From Halochromatium roseum (GTDB taxonomy: Bacteria; Pseudomonadota; Gammaproteobacteria; Chromatiales; Chromatiaceae): 64,000 nucleotides of DNA. This document shows, piece after piece, positions 8,706-16,323 of this stretch; positions within the stretch are counted from its first letter, which is position 1; each line of letters begins with the position of its first letter. The stretch is from positions 1 to 64,000 of the forward strand of contig NZ_NHSH01000049.1 in assembly GCF_016653315.1 (NCBI RefSeq). Reading direction: 5' to 3'. Under the pieces are notes generated by a model, which was given only the letters and a program-made list of their open reading frames with translations, was not told the origin of the DNA and searched no databases. Both the position numbers and the translations under genes were made by a program.

Positions 8706-9206
8706 TCAACGCCGCTCCCCGCGCGATCGCACGAGCAGCCAAAGGCTTAGAAGTAGCGCCAGCAGGAAGCAGATCAGCGCCCATTGCGCCAAGGCAAGAC
8801 CGAGGATCACGAGGCCCTGGTCTTCGCAGAAACCGGTGGCCATGAACAGCATCGGCTGTTGCATCCCAAGCCATTCCACCAACCGTTCGAACGGCCCCAT
8901 CTGGGCGCCGACGCAGGAGACGCTGCCGGCGGGTTGTTGCTGCAGCCAGGTCTGATAGGTCGCGGTGACCGCGCCAGCGACGGCGCTGACTGCGACCAGT
9001 GCGCCGCTGATGCGCTGGCCAAGCCCGCTGCTGAACGCCGCGATCAGCGCGAACGGCACCATGAGCATGTAAATCAGGCGCTGAAAGATGCACAGGTGAC
9101 AGGGCTGCAGCGCCAGCCATTCGGTCAGCAGGATGCTCGCGAGAGCCAGCAGCGCGCTGCCGCCGGCGATGAGTAGCCACCAGGTTCGGGTTGCGGGGAG
9201 CGTCAT
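8706..9206 (-). CDS. dsbB: Disulfide bond formation protein B (DsbB)
   Basis: A 166-residue inner-membrane protein with four helices that reoxidises DsbA and passes the electrons to quinone. The first periplasmic loop carries the catalytic pair in ALQPCHLCIFQR (CxxC). The second loop has the other pair, one Cys in GSVSCVGAQ and one in ATGFCEDQG. The length matches DsbB (about 160-180). No dsbA is adjacent. Downstream on the same strand there is only repeat B and then Uma2. Confidence 0.92.
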   Translation of the reverse strand: MTLPATRTWWLLIAGGSALLALASILLTEWLALQPCHLCIFQRLIYMLMVPFALIAAFSSGLGQRISGALVAVSAVAGAVTATYQTWLQQQPAGSVSCVGAQMGPFERLVEWLGMQQPMLFMATGFCEDQGLVILGLALAQWALICFLLALLLSLWLLVRSRGERR

Positions 9207-9275
9207 GGTCTCAGATGTGATTGATTGGCGGTGATCGGCTCAGGTCGAGCGGTCTCGTTTGATCGGATTGATCAG

Positions 9276-9485
9276 CTGTTGACCGATCGGCGCCTCCGCC
9301 TGGGTTCAGGTTTGCCACGGCAATAGACGACGAGGGCATCGACGAGAACGCCAGGTGTCGACAACGCAACCATAGCGGATGATCTTGGCGCTGTCAGTGA
9401 CCTTCTCCAATCCGCTCTGAACGTCGGCCGTGGCCGCGGCCTGACTGATCACCTCGGCGGTCATCTTGCCGTTCTGGCCGTCCAA
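9276..9485 (-). pseudogene. Degenerate copy of the small thioredoxin-like gene
   Basis: The reverse strand translates to GKMTAEVISQAAATADVQSG and then LEKVTDSAKIIRYG, clearly related to the intact protein at 12539-12793 (AKVISQAAAEAGVEIELDKV then TDIGEIMGYG). The redox motif CRNC of the intact copy is replaced by GQNG, and the frame is lost after the VVDT stretch. It is a decayed duplicate lying between dsbB and the hexamer repeat. Only the reverse strand shows any resemblance to a gene in this interval. Confidence 0.75.
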
Positions 9486-9540
9486 CGACTGGGCCGCCGG
9501 AGACCAGACCCGCGCCGGCTGGGGCCGATGTGGCAGGCCG

Positions 9541-9586
9541 AGCCCAAGCCCAAGCCCAAGCCCAAGCCCAAGCCCAAGCCCAAGCC
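9541..9586. repeat. Tandem AGCCCA hexamer repeat, long array
   Basis: Seven perfect AGCCCA units and a partial eighth lead into the 3' end of the second ATPase copy. The shorter counterpart is at 6265-6292. The difference in copy number between the duplicates indicates slippage after duplication. Confidence 0.9.
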
Positions 9587-9599
9587 TGATCTGGCCCTT

Positions 9600-11171
9600 T
9601 CAGGCGCGCATTAAGACGATCCCCCGCCCTCCGGGACTCGTCATCTGCTCACTGCCGGTGCGCACCTCAATCGGCGGCTGCCCAGCGCGGCGATCGAAGA
9701 TCAGCAGCCAGCCGCTGTTCAGCCCCAATCCCGCCAGATAGGTGTCAAGCTGTTTCAGCCCCTCGGCAAGGGGATCGGGGCGCCCATCGCGCCAGACCTT
9801 CAGCTCCATCCCTAGCGTCACCGCGCCATAGCGCAGGCACAGATTCATGCGACCAGAGCCGATGGCGTATTCGCGCTCCAGCGTGCCGCCGCCGTTGATG
9901 ACCCGGTGCAGGAAGGCCATCAGCACCAGATGCGGGGCGATCTCGTGATAGGGGGCGCTGTTGAGCAAGGGCTCGCCGTGCTGGCGCCAGAAGGCGAGGA
10001 AGGCGTCGAGCAGCTGCTTGGGGTCGAGGCTGCCATCGGCCTTGAGCCAGGTCGGCGCGATCTGGGGTAGGGAGGCCTGCGGGGTGAAGGCCAACATCCG
10101 TGGCAACACCTCGCGGTAGAGTGGATTGGCGACGATCAGTGCACCATCTTGCAGGCGCAACAAGCCCAGATCGAGCAGATACTGGATGTCGTCATCGGCC
10201 ACATCAGCGAGCGCGGTTCCTGCAAGCATCGGCTCGATCACGCGCCGCACCCGCGGCTCTTGCAGCTGATGGGCGAGCTGATCGAGATGGGTCACCCGCT
10301 CGAGGATCATCTGCTCCTTGGCCTGATCGATCAGCGCCCGGGTGATCGGCTGGCTGCGGTCACGGCCGGCGGGTAGCTCGAAACAGGCGCGATAGGCCAG
10401 CGCATTGACCAACCAGGGTTGGCCCTGGGTCAGTGTCCACACCTGCTCCAGCGCCTCCGGGGTGAAGACCTGTCCAGTCTCCTGGGTATGCTCCAGCAGC
10501 AGGGTGCGGGTCTCCTCGGCGTTGAAGTCGCCCAAGCGTAGCGACTTGGCCTTGATGTTGAAGGCGCTGCCGCCGGTAATGACCTCCCGCTCGGAACGGG
10601 CCTGGATGCGGTAGTCGCGCAGATCGCGCACGCCGCAGAGCACGACCGTGTGCGGGAAGGCCGTCGGGCGCTGCGGATAGCCGGCGCGCAGTTGGCGCAG
10701 CAGGGACAGCAGGGTGTCGCCGACTAGGGCGTCCACCTCATCGAGCAACAGCACCAGGGGCTGGGCGCTGCGTTGACACCACTGACTCAGAAACACGCTC
10801 AATGCCGAGCCGGGCGCGGTGCTGGCCAAGACCTCCCGGGCATGATTTGGCCGCTCCTCATCGCCGAGCCAGACCTGGGCCGAGGTGGCGATATCGGTGA
10901 CGATGGTCGCCATGGCGTCGGCGAGGTGCTCGCGCCAGGCTTGGGCACCCTCCAGGTTGGCATAGACCGCCCGATAGCGGCCATCGCGATTCAGATGCGC
11001 CATCAGCGCGAGCAGGCAGGAGGTCTTGCCGGTCTGGCGCGGGGCGTGGAGCAGGAAGTACTTCTTCTGTTCGATCAGGGTGAGCACCTGGTCAAGATCC
11101 CAGCGCGTCAACGGTGGCAGGTTGTAATGGTCCTCGGGGCGGATCGGGCCTTCGGTGTTGAAGAAGCGCAT
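9600..11171 (-). CDS. AAA-type ATPase with PD-(D/E)XK-like domain, copy 2 (active-site Asp changed)
   Basis: A 523-residue paralogue of the protein at 6306-7877, nearly identical at both ends but diverged between about residues 73 and 140, where the sequence reads EGAQAWREHLADAMATI instead of the other copy's EAAQTAREDVTRGMAAI. Walker A (HAPRQTGKTS) and Walker B (VLLLDEVDAL) are intact. In the nuclease-like domain the Asp of GRMD is Asn at residue 443 (codon at 9843-9845), while E456-L-K458 remains. Loss of this metal-binding Asp usually abolishes PD-(D/E)XK cleavage, so this copy may only bind. The start at 11171 matches copy 1; an 8-residue upstream extension exists. It has no Uma2 partner; a 13-base minisatellite lies upstream. 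Confidence 0.85.
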   Translation of the reverse strand: MRFFNTEGPIRPEDHYNLPPLTRWDLDQVLTLIEQKKYFLLHAPRQTGKTSCLLALMAHLNRDGRYRAVYANLEGAQAWREHLADAMATIVTDIATSAQVWLGDEERPNHAREVLASTAPGSALSVFLSQWCQRSAQPLVLLLDEVDALVGDTLLSLLRQLRAGYPQRPTAFPHTVVLCGVRDLRDYRIQARSEREVITGGSAFNIKAKSLRLGDFNAEETRTLLLEHTQETGQVFTPEALEQVWTLTQGQPWLVNALAYRACFELPAGRDRSQPITRALIDQAKEQMILERVTHLDQLAHQLQEPRVRRVIEPMLAGTALADVADDDIQYLLDLGLLRLQDGALIVANPLYREVLPRMLAFTPQASLPQIAPTWLKADGSLDPKQLLDAFLAFWRQHGEPLLNSAPYHEIAPHLVLMAFLHRVINGGGTLEREYAIGSGRMNLCLRYGAVTLGMELKVWRDGRPDPLAEGLKQLDTYLAGLGLNSGWLLIFDRRAGQPPIEVRTGSEQMTSPGGRGIVLMRA

Positions 11172-11208
11172 CAGGGTACCTTCGGCAGGAGTCAAGGCGA
11201 CAATCCGG

Positions 11209-11368
11209 GGTCAAGCCAGCGGCCAAGCCAAGCGGCCAAGCCAAGCGGCCAAGCCAAGCGGCCAAGCCAAGCGGCCAAGCCAAGCGGCCAAGCCAGCGGT
11301 CAAGCCAAGCGGTCAAGCCAAGCGGTCAAGCCAAGCGGTCAAGCCAAGCGGCCAAGCCAGCGGTCAAG
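11209..11368. repeat. 13-base minisatellite upstream of ATPase copy 2
   Basis: About twelve tandem units of ccaagccaagcgg or its ccaagccagcgg and tcaagccaagcgg variants. Variant units are clustered rather than random, as expected from repeated unequal exchange or slippage. It fills most of the space between the start of ATPase copy 2 and the divergent acetyltransferase gene, so it may alter promoter spacing for either. Confidence 0.9.
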
Positions 11369-11511
11369 TTACCATGCACCGAAGGGTTCGGGCTGGCCTC
11401 CGAGACCTCGCCGCGCGCATCCTTCGCCATCGCTCGCTGCACTCAGATGAATTCAGTCCCGATCCGACCGGTGTCGCTGAACATCCTGAATGACCAACTG
11501 GGGAGCTGCCG

Positions 11512-12477
11512 ATGTTGAGTGAAGACGAACTGAAAGACTTGCATCGGCAAGTGGCCGAGCCACTGCGAGCAGGGATGCCCGCGGTGGAGCCGCTCGACCT
11601 GGATGATGCCGCCGCCCGCACCCTGTGGCGGGCTTGCGAGCTGTGCAGTTTTCTCGATCACCGGGTCGACAACCCCGCCATGCCCTTGGACCCGCGTGCC
11701 ATGACCGCTAGCGACATCGACGCCTGGTCTTCGCGCCTGCTGCTACCCGGGGAACGGATCAGCGACCCGCGTGAGTCTGACTGGTATCGATCCTATTGGA
11801 TTCTCGTCGATGGCGAGCGGATCGGCACGATTGCGTTGCAGGTCTGGGATTGGGGCTGGGCTGGGCCGCACCTCGGATTCGCGAGCCTGTATGTCTTTCC
11901 GGAACGCCGCCGACAGGGGCATGCGAAGCGGTTGCTGAGCAGACTCTTTGCCGCCGTGGAGCGGGTGGGGCTGTCCGCGCTGCGGCTGGAGACGGACTGG
12001 CTTTGGCCGCCGGCGGTGCGCTTGTATCTCGATGGCGGGTTCGCGGTGGTCAACTGGAAGCATGCGCTGAGCCTGGTGCGCTGGCGCGAGCGTCCAACAC
12101 CGCGGGTGCGGGTCCAGCAGGCGCGCATCGAACTGCTGCGCGGCTGCGACCAGAGCCCGTTGTTGAGCGCGACCCGCGACGGCGATCGGCTAGGCTGGCA
12201 CGACCATCGCACAGCCGCAGAGCGCGAAGACCGCGAAGACAGGGCCACCGAGGGTTGGGAGCCGACGCTAGCACTCTGGCTGGCGACGCACGGCTGGCCC
12301 CTGATTCGCAGCGAGCGCACCTGGGCGGACCGACTGCGCTGGATGGACGCCGGCATGCCGGAGGGGTTGGCGCACAAGATCCAGCTCTGGGAGGCCTATG
12401 CCGAGCATCACGGACTGCCGGTGCGCACTCCGCGCATTCCCGGGCTCAGCTACCCGAGCTGGGAGGCCTTGTCATGA
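11512..12477 (+). CDS. GNAT-family N-acetyltransferase
   Basis: A 321-residue protein whose central region matches the GNAT fold: strands WILVDGERIGTIALQVWD and LGFASLYVFP, followed by the acetyl-CoA pyrophosphate-binding loop PERRRQGHAKRLLSRL near residue 133 (R/Q-x-x-G-x-A/G form), then ALRLETDWLWPPAVRLYLDGG. The C-terminal 130 residues lie outside the domain and are rich in Trp and charged residues. The substrate cannot be inferred. It is transcribed convergently with the thioredoxin-like gene, which ends about 60 bases further on. Confidence 0.8.
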   Translation: MLSEDELKDLHRQVAEPLRAGMPAVEPLDLDDAAARTLWRACELCSFLDHRVDNPAMPLDPRAMTASDIDAWSSRLLLPGERISDPRESDWYRSYWILVDGERIGTIALQVWDWGWAGPHLGFASLYVFPERRRQGHAKRLLSRLFAAVERVGLSALRLETDWLWPPAVRLYLDGGFAVVNWKHALSLVRWRERPTPRVRVQQARIELLRGCDQSPLLSATRDGDRLGWHDHRTAAEREDREDRATEGWEPTLALWLATHGWPLIRSERTWADRLRWMDAGMPEGLAHKIQLWEAYAEHHGLPVRTPRIPGLSYPSWEALS

Positions 12478-12538
12478 GCCGGATAAGCGCTCTGCGACGG
12501 CGGTGGAACGACAACGGCGGTGGATAGGGTGCCTCTGA

Positions 12539-12793
12539 TCAGCTGGCGCCGTCGGTACTCCCCCGAACCCATTCGCGCGCCAGATCGGGTCCTGGCACGC
12601 CGCCCGAGTGGACGACGACGCCATCGATGACGACACCAGGCGTGGACATGACGCCATAGCCCATGATCTCACCGATATCGGTGACCTTGTCCAGTTCGAT
12701 CTCGACACCGGCCTCGGCTGCGGCCTGGCTGATGACCTTGGCGGTGACCTCGCAGTTTCGGCAGCCGGAGCCTAGAACCTTGATCTGTTTCAT
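12539..12793 (-). CDS. Small thioredoxin-like redox protein
   Basis: An 84-residue protein of the glutaredoxin/thioredoxin-like small redox family (MTH895/TM0996 type). The redox site is GSGCRNC near residue 10, with a cis-Pro loop MSTPGVVIDG near 52. Family members often lie beside ArsP/DUF318 permeases, as here, where they may keep metal or arsenic thiol chemistry reduced. The ATG at 12793 is used because the family starts MKQIKVLG; a 25-residue upstream extension is the tail of the neighbouring gene in another frame. It is the last gene of the arsenic operon. A dead relative lies at 9276-9485. Confidence 0.88.
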   Translation of the reverse strand: MKQIKVLGSGCRNCEVTAKVISQAAAEAGVEIELDKVTDIGEIMGYGVMSTPGVVIDGVVVHSGGVPGPDLAREWVRGSTDGAS

Positions 12794-13007
12794 GATTGAT
12801 TCGCCTCGTGATTGGATTGGCAGCAGCCCCGTCGCCTGTCTGAATCGGCGGACAAGGGGTGTCTGCATAGGAATAGTAGACGCAGCAGTTGCCTGGTTTC
12901 GGTTTCATTAGCGCCCCGCATTCAGGGCATTCCCAGAACCAGAACCAGACACAGGCGTCGGTGGGCATCTGCTCGGTGCGACTGAAGCCGCAGTGCCGAC
13001 AGTGCAT
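12790..13007 (-). pseudogene. Cys-rich zinc-ribbon small protein, probably frameshifted
   Basis: The frame from 13007 begins MHCRHCGFSR and continues with ECPECGALM and PGNCCVYYSYADTPCPPIQ, a double zinc-ribbon-like Cys pattern resembling GDCCVFCSYG-type small proteins found beside redox and permease genes. After CPPIQ the frame is poor. A -1 shift gives RRRGCCQSNHEANQS and a TGA that overlaps the thioredoxin ATG (ATGA), the expected Cys-Cys tail and coupled stop. One base appears to have been lost or gained, so the protein is either frameshifted or subject to a base-call error. One Cys of the usual CVxC is Tyr here. Confidence 0.6.
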
Positions 13008-13051
13008 TCTGGAGTCGAGCTGTCGAGTTTGATCGCCATCGCTCAGGTGCC

Positions 13052-14014
13052 TCAGGCGATCAGATTGAAGCTCCAGCCGACCAGCACAAACGACACACCG
13101 AGCACCCCCGCGAACAACGCCAGCGCCTGCCAGCGGATGACCTTGCGTAGGATCAGCATCTCCGGCACTGAGAGTGCGGCGATGCTCATCATCAACGCCA
13201 GCACGGTGCCGACCGCGACGCCCTTGCCGAGCATCGCCTCGGCGACTGGAATCACGCCAGTCGCATTGGAATACAGCGGTATGCCGATCAACACCGCGCC
13301 CGGCACCGCGAGCCACTGACCATCACCCAGGTTGTCGACCACCCATTGCTCCGGGACGAAGCCATGGAAGAGGGCGCCGACACCGATGCCGATGAACACC
13401 CATTTCCAGATCCGGCGCAGGATCTCCTTGACCTCGGCGACCGCGAACCGATGCCGGCCAAGCAGGCTGGTATCCGGGCGCTGGATGGCCAGCGCGCCCA
13501 TCTGGATCTTCCAGACATAGTCCTCGACCCAGCGCTCTGGCTTGAAGCGCTGCATGATGATGCCACCAAACCAGGCGACGATGAGCCCGGCGCCGATATA
13601 GAGCAGCGCCAGCTTCCAGCCGAGGATGCCGATCAACAGTACTGCGGCGACCTCGTTGATCATCGGCGAGGCGATCAGGAACGAGAAGGTCACGCCGAGC
13701 GGGATGCCGGCCTCGACGAAGCCGATGAACAGTGGCACCGAGGAGCAGGAGCAGAAGGGCGTCACCGCACCCAGTCCTACCGCCATGCCGCGCGCCTGCC
13801 AGTCTGGTCTGCCACGCACGAACTCGCGCACCCGTTCCGGTGAGACCAGCGCACGTAGCAGGCCCATCAGATAGATGATGATGACTAAGAGCGCGAAGAT
13901 CTTGGCCACATCCATGACGAAGAACTGCAATGCCGAGCCCATCGCTGAGTCCTGGCTTAGGCCAAATAACGAGTAGGCGATGAGGTCGCCAAGCCAGGCG
14001 AAGGGGTCGGGCAT
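13052..14014 (-). CDS. arsP: ArsP/DUF318-family permease
   Basis: A 320-residue permease with about eight to ten membrane helices. The diagnostic motif TPFCSCSSVPLFIGFVEAG (near residue 87) carries the Cys pair used by ArsP to bind trivalent organoarsenicals such as methylarsenite. A second half-repeat contains GIPLYSNATGVIPVAEA. ArsP proteins export methylated or aromatic arsenite species. The neighbours downstream (zinc-ribbon and thioredoxin-like genes) are typical for this family. It is separated from arsJ by two copies of repeat A and a small palindrome (aggtgtcacct at 14128-14138), so it may also have its own promoter. Confidence 0.85.
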   Translation of the reverse strand: MPDPFAWLGDLIAYSLFGLSQDSAMGSALQFFVMDVAKIFALLVIIIYLMGLLRALVSPERVREFVRGRPDWQARGMAVGLGAVTPFCSCSSVPLFIGFVEAGIPLGVTFSFLIASPMINEVAAVLLIGILGWKLALLYIGAGLIVAWFGGIIMQRFKPERWVEDYVWKIQMGALAIQRPDTSLLGRHRFAVAEVKEILRRIWKWVFIGIGVGALFHGFVPEQWVVDNLGDGQWLAVPGAVLIGIPLYSNATGVIPVAEAMLGKGVAVGTVLALMMSIAALSVPEMLILRKVIRWQALALFAGVLGVSFVLVGWSFNLIA

Positions 14015-14159
14015 GCGGGTGCTCCAGACTGGGGTTGCTGTGGCCGGCGGCTCGCTCGGATGCGGCCAAGGATCAGCAAGCCTAGCAGATCTGTGATTTC
14101 GTATATATGATTAACCGCATGTAACCAAGGTGTCACCTAGTGCGGCTAAAGCTCGTTAA

Positions 14160-14275
14160 TATGAACTTCTCGCGCTTCATCTGCCGGAGTGATGCGGCCC
14201 CAGGCAGGTGAATCTGAATCTCATATGATGCATCTGCCAGGGTGGCTCTGGCCCGCTGCCATGCGCGTTAGGCTT
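14160..14275. repeat. Dispersed repeat A, two adjacent diverged copies
   Basis: Two copies lie head to tail at about 14160-14205 and 14209-14275, each with the cttcatctgccggagtg- or gatgcatctgccagggtgg-like core. The second overlaps the TAA stop of arsJ (14268-14270), just as copy 1 abuts the stop of the first gene in the window. Both are more diverged than the pair at 17396-17502. Confidence 0.65.
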
Positions 14276-16112
14276 GGGCTTGAGGGCCTGATCCATGGGC
14301 AGCCAGGATACCGGAGGGGCTCGCTAGACCATCGAGGCTGTTCGCTGGCAGTTGCAAGCTGATGGCGGGATTGGCCCGGACTTGCGCCTTCATGCCTATG
14401 GCGAGATCGGCTTGCGGGGGAATCCAGGCCTCGAAGACACGCTGGCCGGTCTCCGGCTCAAGGGCCGGCCATGTCCGTGTGATCCTGAGCTCAATGAGGC
14501 TGTCTGGAGCGGCGCTGAACTGTACTTGCACCGATTGGCCGACGCCTAGGCCGATCGCCTGCTGTCCATCAACGGCAAAGCGCAGCACCAGGCTGTTTGG
14601 ATCGAAGAGTTCGACCAGCAGTGTCTGCGCCGCGATCTCCCGCCCTTCGACACGGGCATGCAGACGCGCGATGCGACCGTCCCAGGGGGCTTCGATCGGC
14701 TGTTCGGCCAGCTCATCGGCGGTCGGTACGATGCTGAGCAGCCGTTGACCGGCATGGACCGGATCACCCTCGCGCACCGTGCAGGCTTGCAGCCGCCCGT
14801 CAATCGGTGCATAGAGCTCGGCGCGCCGGGTCGGCTCGACGACGCCGTCGACCTGAACCTGTCCAGGCTGTGGCGCGACGGCTTTGATCGCCGCGGCTTG
14901 GGGCGTGCGCGGCAGCCAGAGCGAGAGCAGTGCGGCGGCGAGCACAAAGCCGGTTGACCACCAGAGGCAGCCTTCAAGCCCCTGCATTTGGTAGATCAGC
15001 CCGGAGAGCAGGGTGCCCGCAAGTCGGCCGCCGGCATTGGCCATGTAGTAGAAGCCGACATTGAGGGCGACCTTGTCTGCATCGGCATAGGCCAGGATCA
15101 GGTAAGAGTGGACGGCAGAGTTGATGGCGAAGACGATGCCGAACAGGATCAGCCCGACGATCAGGACCGGCGCCGGCTGCCAGGCCAGTGCTGGTCCCTC
15201 GCTCAACGCGAGGGCGATGCCAGCCGGGACTACTGCCAGCAGCAAGGCGCCGAGGAGCGCGGTTCGTCCGCTTGGTCCATGCCCCTGCTTGTTTGGCCGA
15301 ATCAGCGCTGGAGCGCCGGCCTGGACGAAGCCGTAGCCGATCACCCAGAGCGCAAGAAAGGCGCCAACTGCGGTGTATTCCCAGTTCAACACCGAATACA
15401 GGTAGACCGGCAGCGCGACGACGAACCAGACATCGCGGGCGCCGAACAGGAAGAAGCGCGCCGCGGAGAGCCAGTTGATCGCCGGGGTGTTGGAGAAGAC
15501 CTGGGTGAATTTGGCCTTTTCCTTCAGCTTGCCGACGCCCGAGGGCAACAGCGCGATGGTGATGACCATCACCAGGAACAGCCCGCCAGCGAGGATGAAT
15601 AACGCGTTGCGAAAACCAAACCCTTGCAGCAGCGCGGCACCGACGAAGAAGCCCGCGCCCTTGAGTGCATTCTTGGAGCCGGTCAGGATCGCGACGTATT
15701 TGAACAGCTTGGACTCGCCTGCTGGACCGTCGCCAGTCAGGGTCTTGACCGTTGCCTTGGCCGACATCTTGTTCAGATCCTTGGCGATGCCGGAGAGCGC
15801 CTGTGCGGCCATCACATAGACCACGCCGAGCCAGGCGTCGGGCACGGTGAGCATCATTAGCGCGATGACCTGCAGGCCCATGCCGATGTGCATGGTGAGG
15901 TTGAGCCCGATGCGCGCGCCGAGCCAGCCTCCGACCAGGTTGGTGATGATGCCGAAGACCTCGTAGAAGAGGAACAGCATCGCGACCTCGAAGGGCGAGT
16001 AGCCGAGCTGGTGGAAGTAGAGCACCACCAGCATGCGGATGGCGCCGTCGGTGATGGTGAAGGCCCAGTAGCCGGCGGTGACCGTGAGGTAGTTGCGGGT
16101 GTTCTTGTCCAT
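14268..16112 (-). CDS. arsJ: Organoarsenical exporter ArsJ with a C-terminal HlyD-like region
   Basis: A 614-residue protein. Residues 1 to about 405 form a 12-helix major facilitator of the ArsJ type (start MDKNTRNYLTVTAGYWAFT; ArsJ proteins are usually about 400 residues). ArsJ exports 1-arseno-3-phosphoglycerate, which then decays to arsenate outside. Residues about 415-614 are an addition resembling a membrane-fusion adaptor: a biotinyl-lipoyl-like half AELYAPIDGRLQACTVREGD, a second half APWDGRIARLHARVEG and a beta-barrel-like stretch up to KAQVRANPAISL, with no coiled-coil hairpin visible. The last helix would place this region in the periplasm if the C-terminus exits; that topology is inference. 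The upstream neighbour is the ArsJ-associated GAPDH. Confidence 0.85.
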   Translation of the reverse strand: MDKNTRNYLTVTAGYWAFTITDGAIRMLVVLYFHQLGYSPFEVAMLFLFYEVFGIITNLVGGWLGARIGLNLTMHIGMGLQVIALMMLTVPDAWLGVVYVMAAQALSGIAKDLNKMSAKATVKTLTGDGPAGESKLFKYVAILTGSKNALKGAGFFVGAALLQGFGFRNALFILAGGLFLVMVITIALLPSGVGKLKEKAKFTQVFSNTPAINWLSAARFFLFGARDVWFVVALPVYLYSVLNWEYTAVGAFLALWVIGYGFVQAGAPALIRPNKQGHGPSGRTALLGALLLAVVPAGIALALSEGPALAWQPAPVLIVGLILFGIVFAINSAVHSYLILAYADADKVALNVGFYYMANAGGRLAGTLLSGLIYQMQGLEGCLWWSTGFVLAAALLSLWLPRTPQAAAIKAVAPQPGQVQVDGVVEPTRRAELYAPIDGRLQACTVREGDPVHAGQRLLSIVPTADELAEQPIEAPWDGRIARLHARVEGREIAAQTLLVELFDPNSLVLRFAVDGQQAIGLGVGQSVQVQFSAAPDSLIELRITRTWPALEPETGQRVFEAWIPPQADLAIGMKAQVRANPAISLQLPANSLDGLASPSGILAAHGSGPQAQA

Positions 16113-16323
16113 GACGGGGTCTTGATCGGCGCTCGTGGATTAGTCTGCGCGAGGGGTTGTGGCGCTTGGGTTCTGGCGTCGTCGCAGGACGAGATCGGGT
16201 ACCGCTGCGCGCGGGACGCCGTGAATCCGTCCTTGGAGGCTTGGCGCAGCTCCCTGCTGCGCACACCCGCGCGCAGTGCCACCCGATCCCGTCTTCGATG
16301 CCTGGGATGGGGGGTGGGGATCG

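Noticed and set aside
11209..11368. CRISPR-like array
   Set aside because: Units are 13 bases, directly abutting with no unique spacers, and no cas genes are near. It is a minisatellite.
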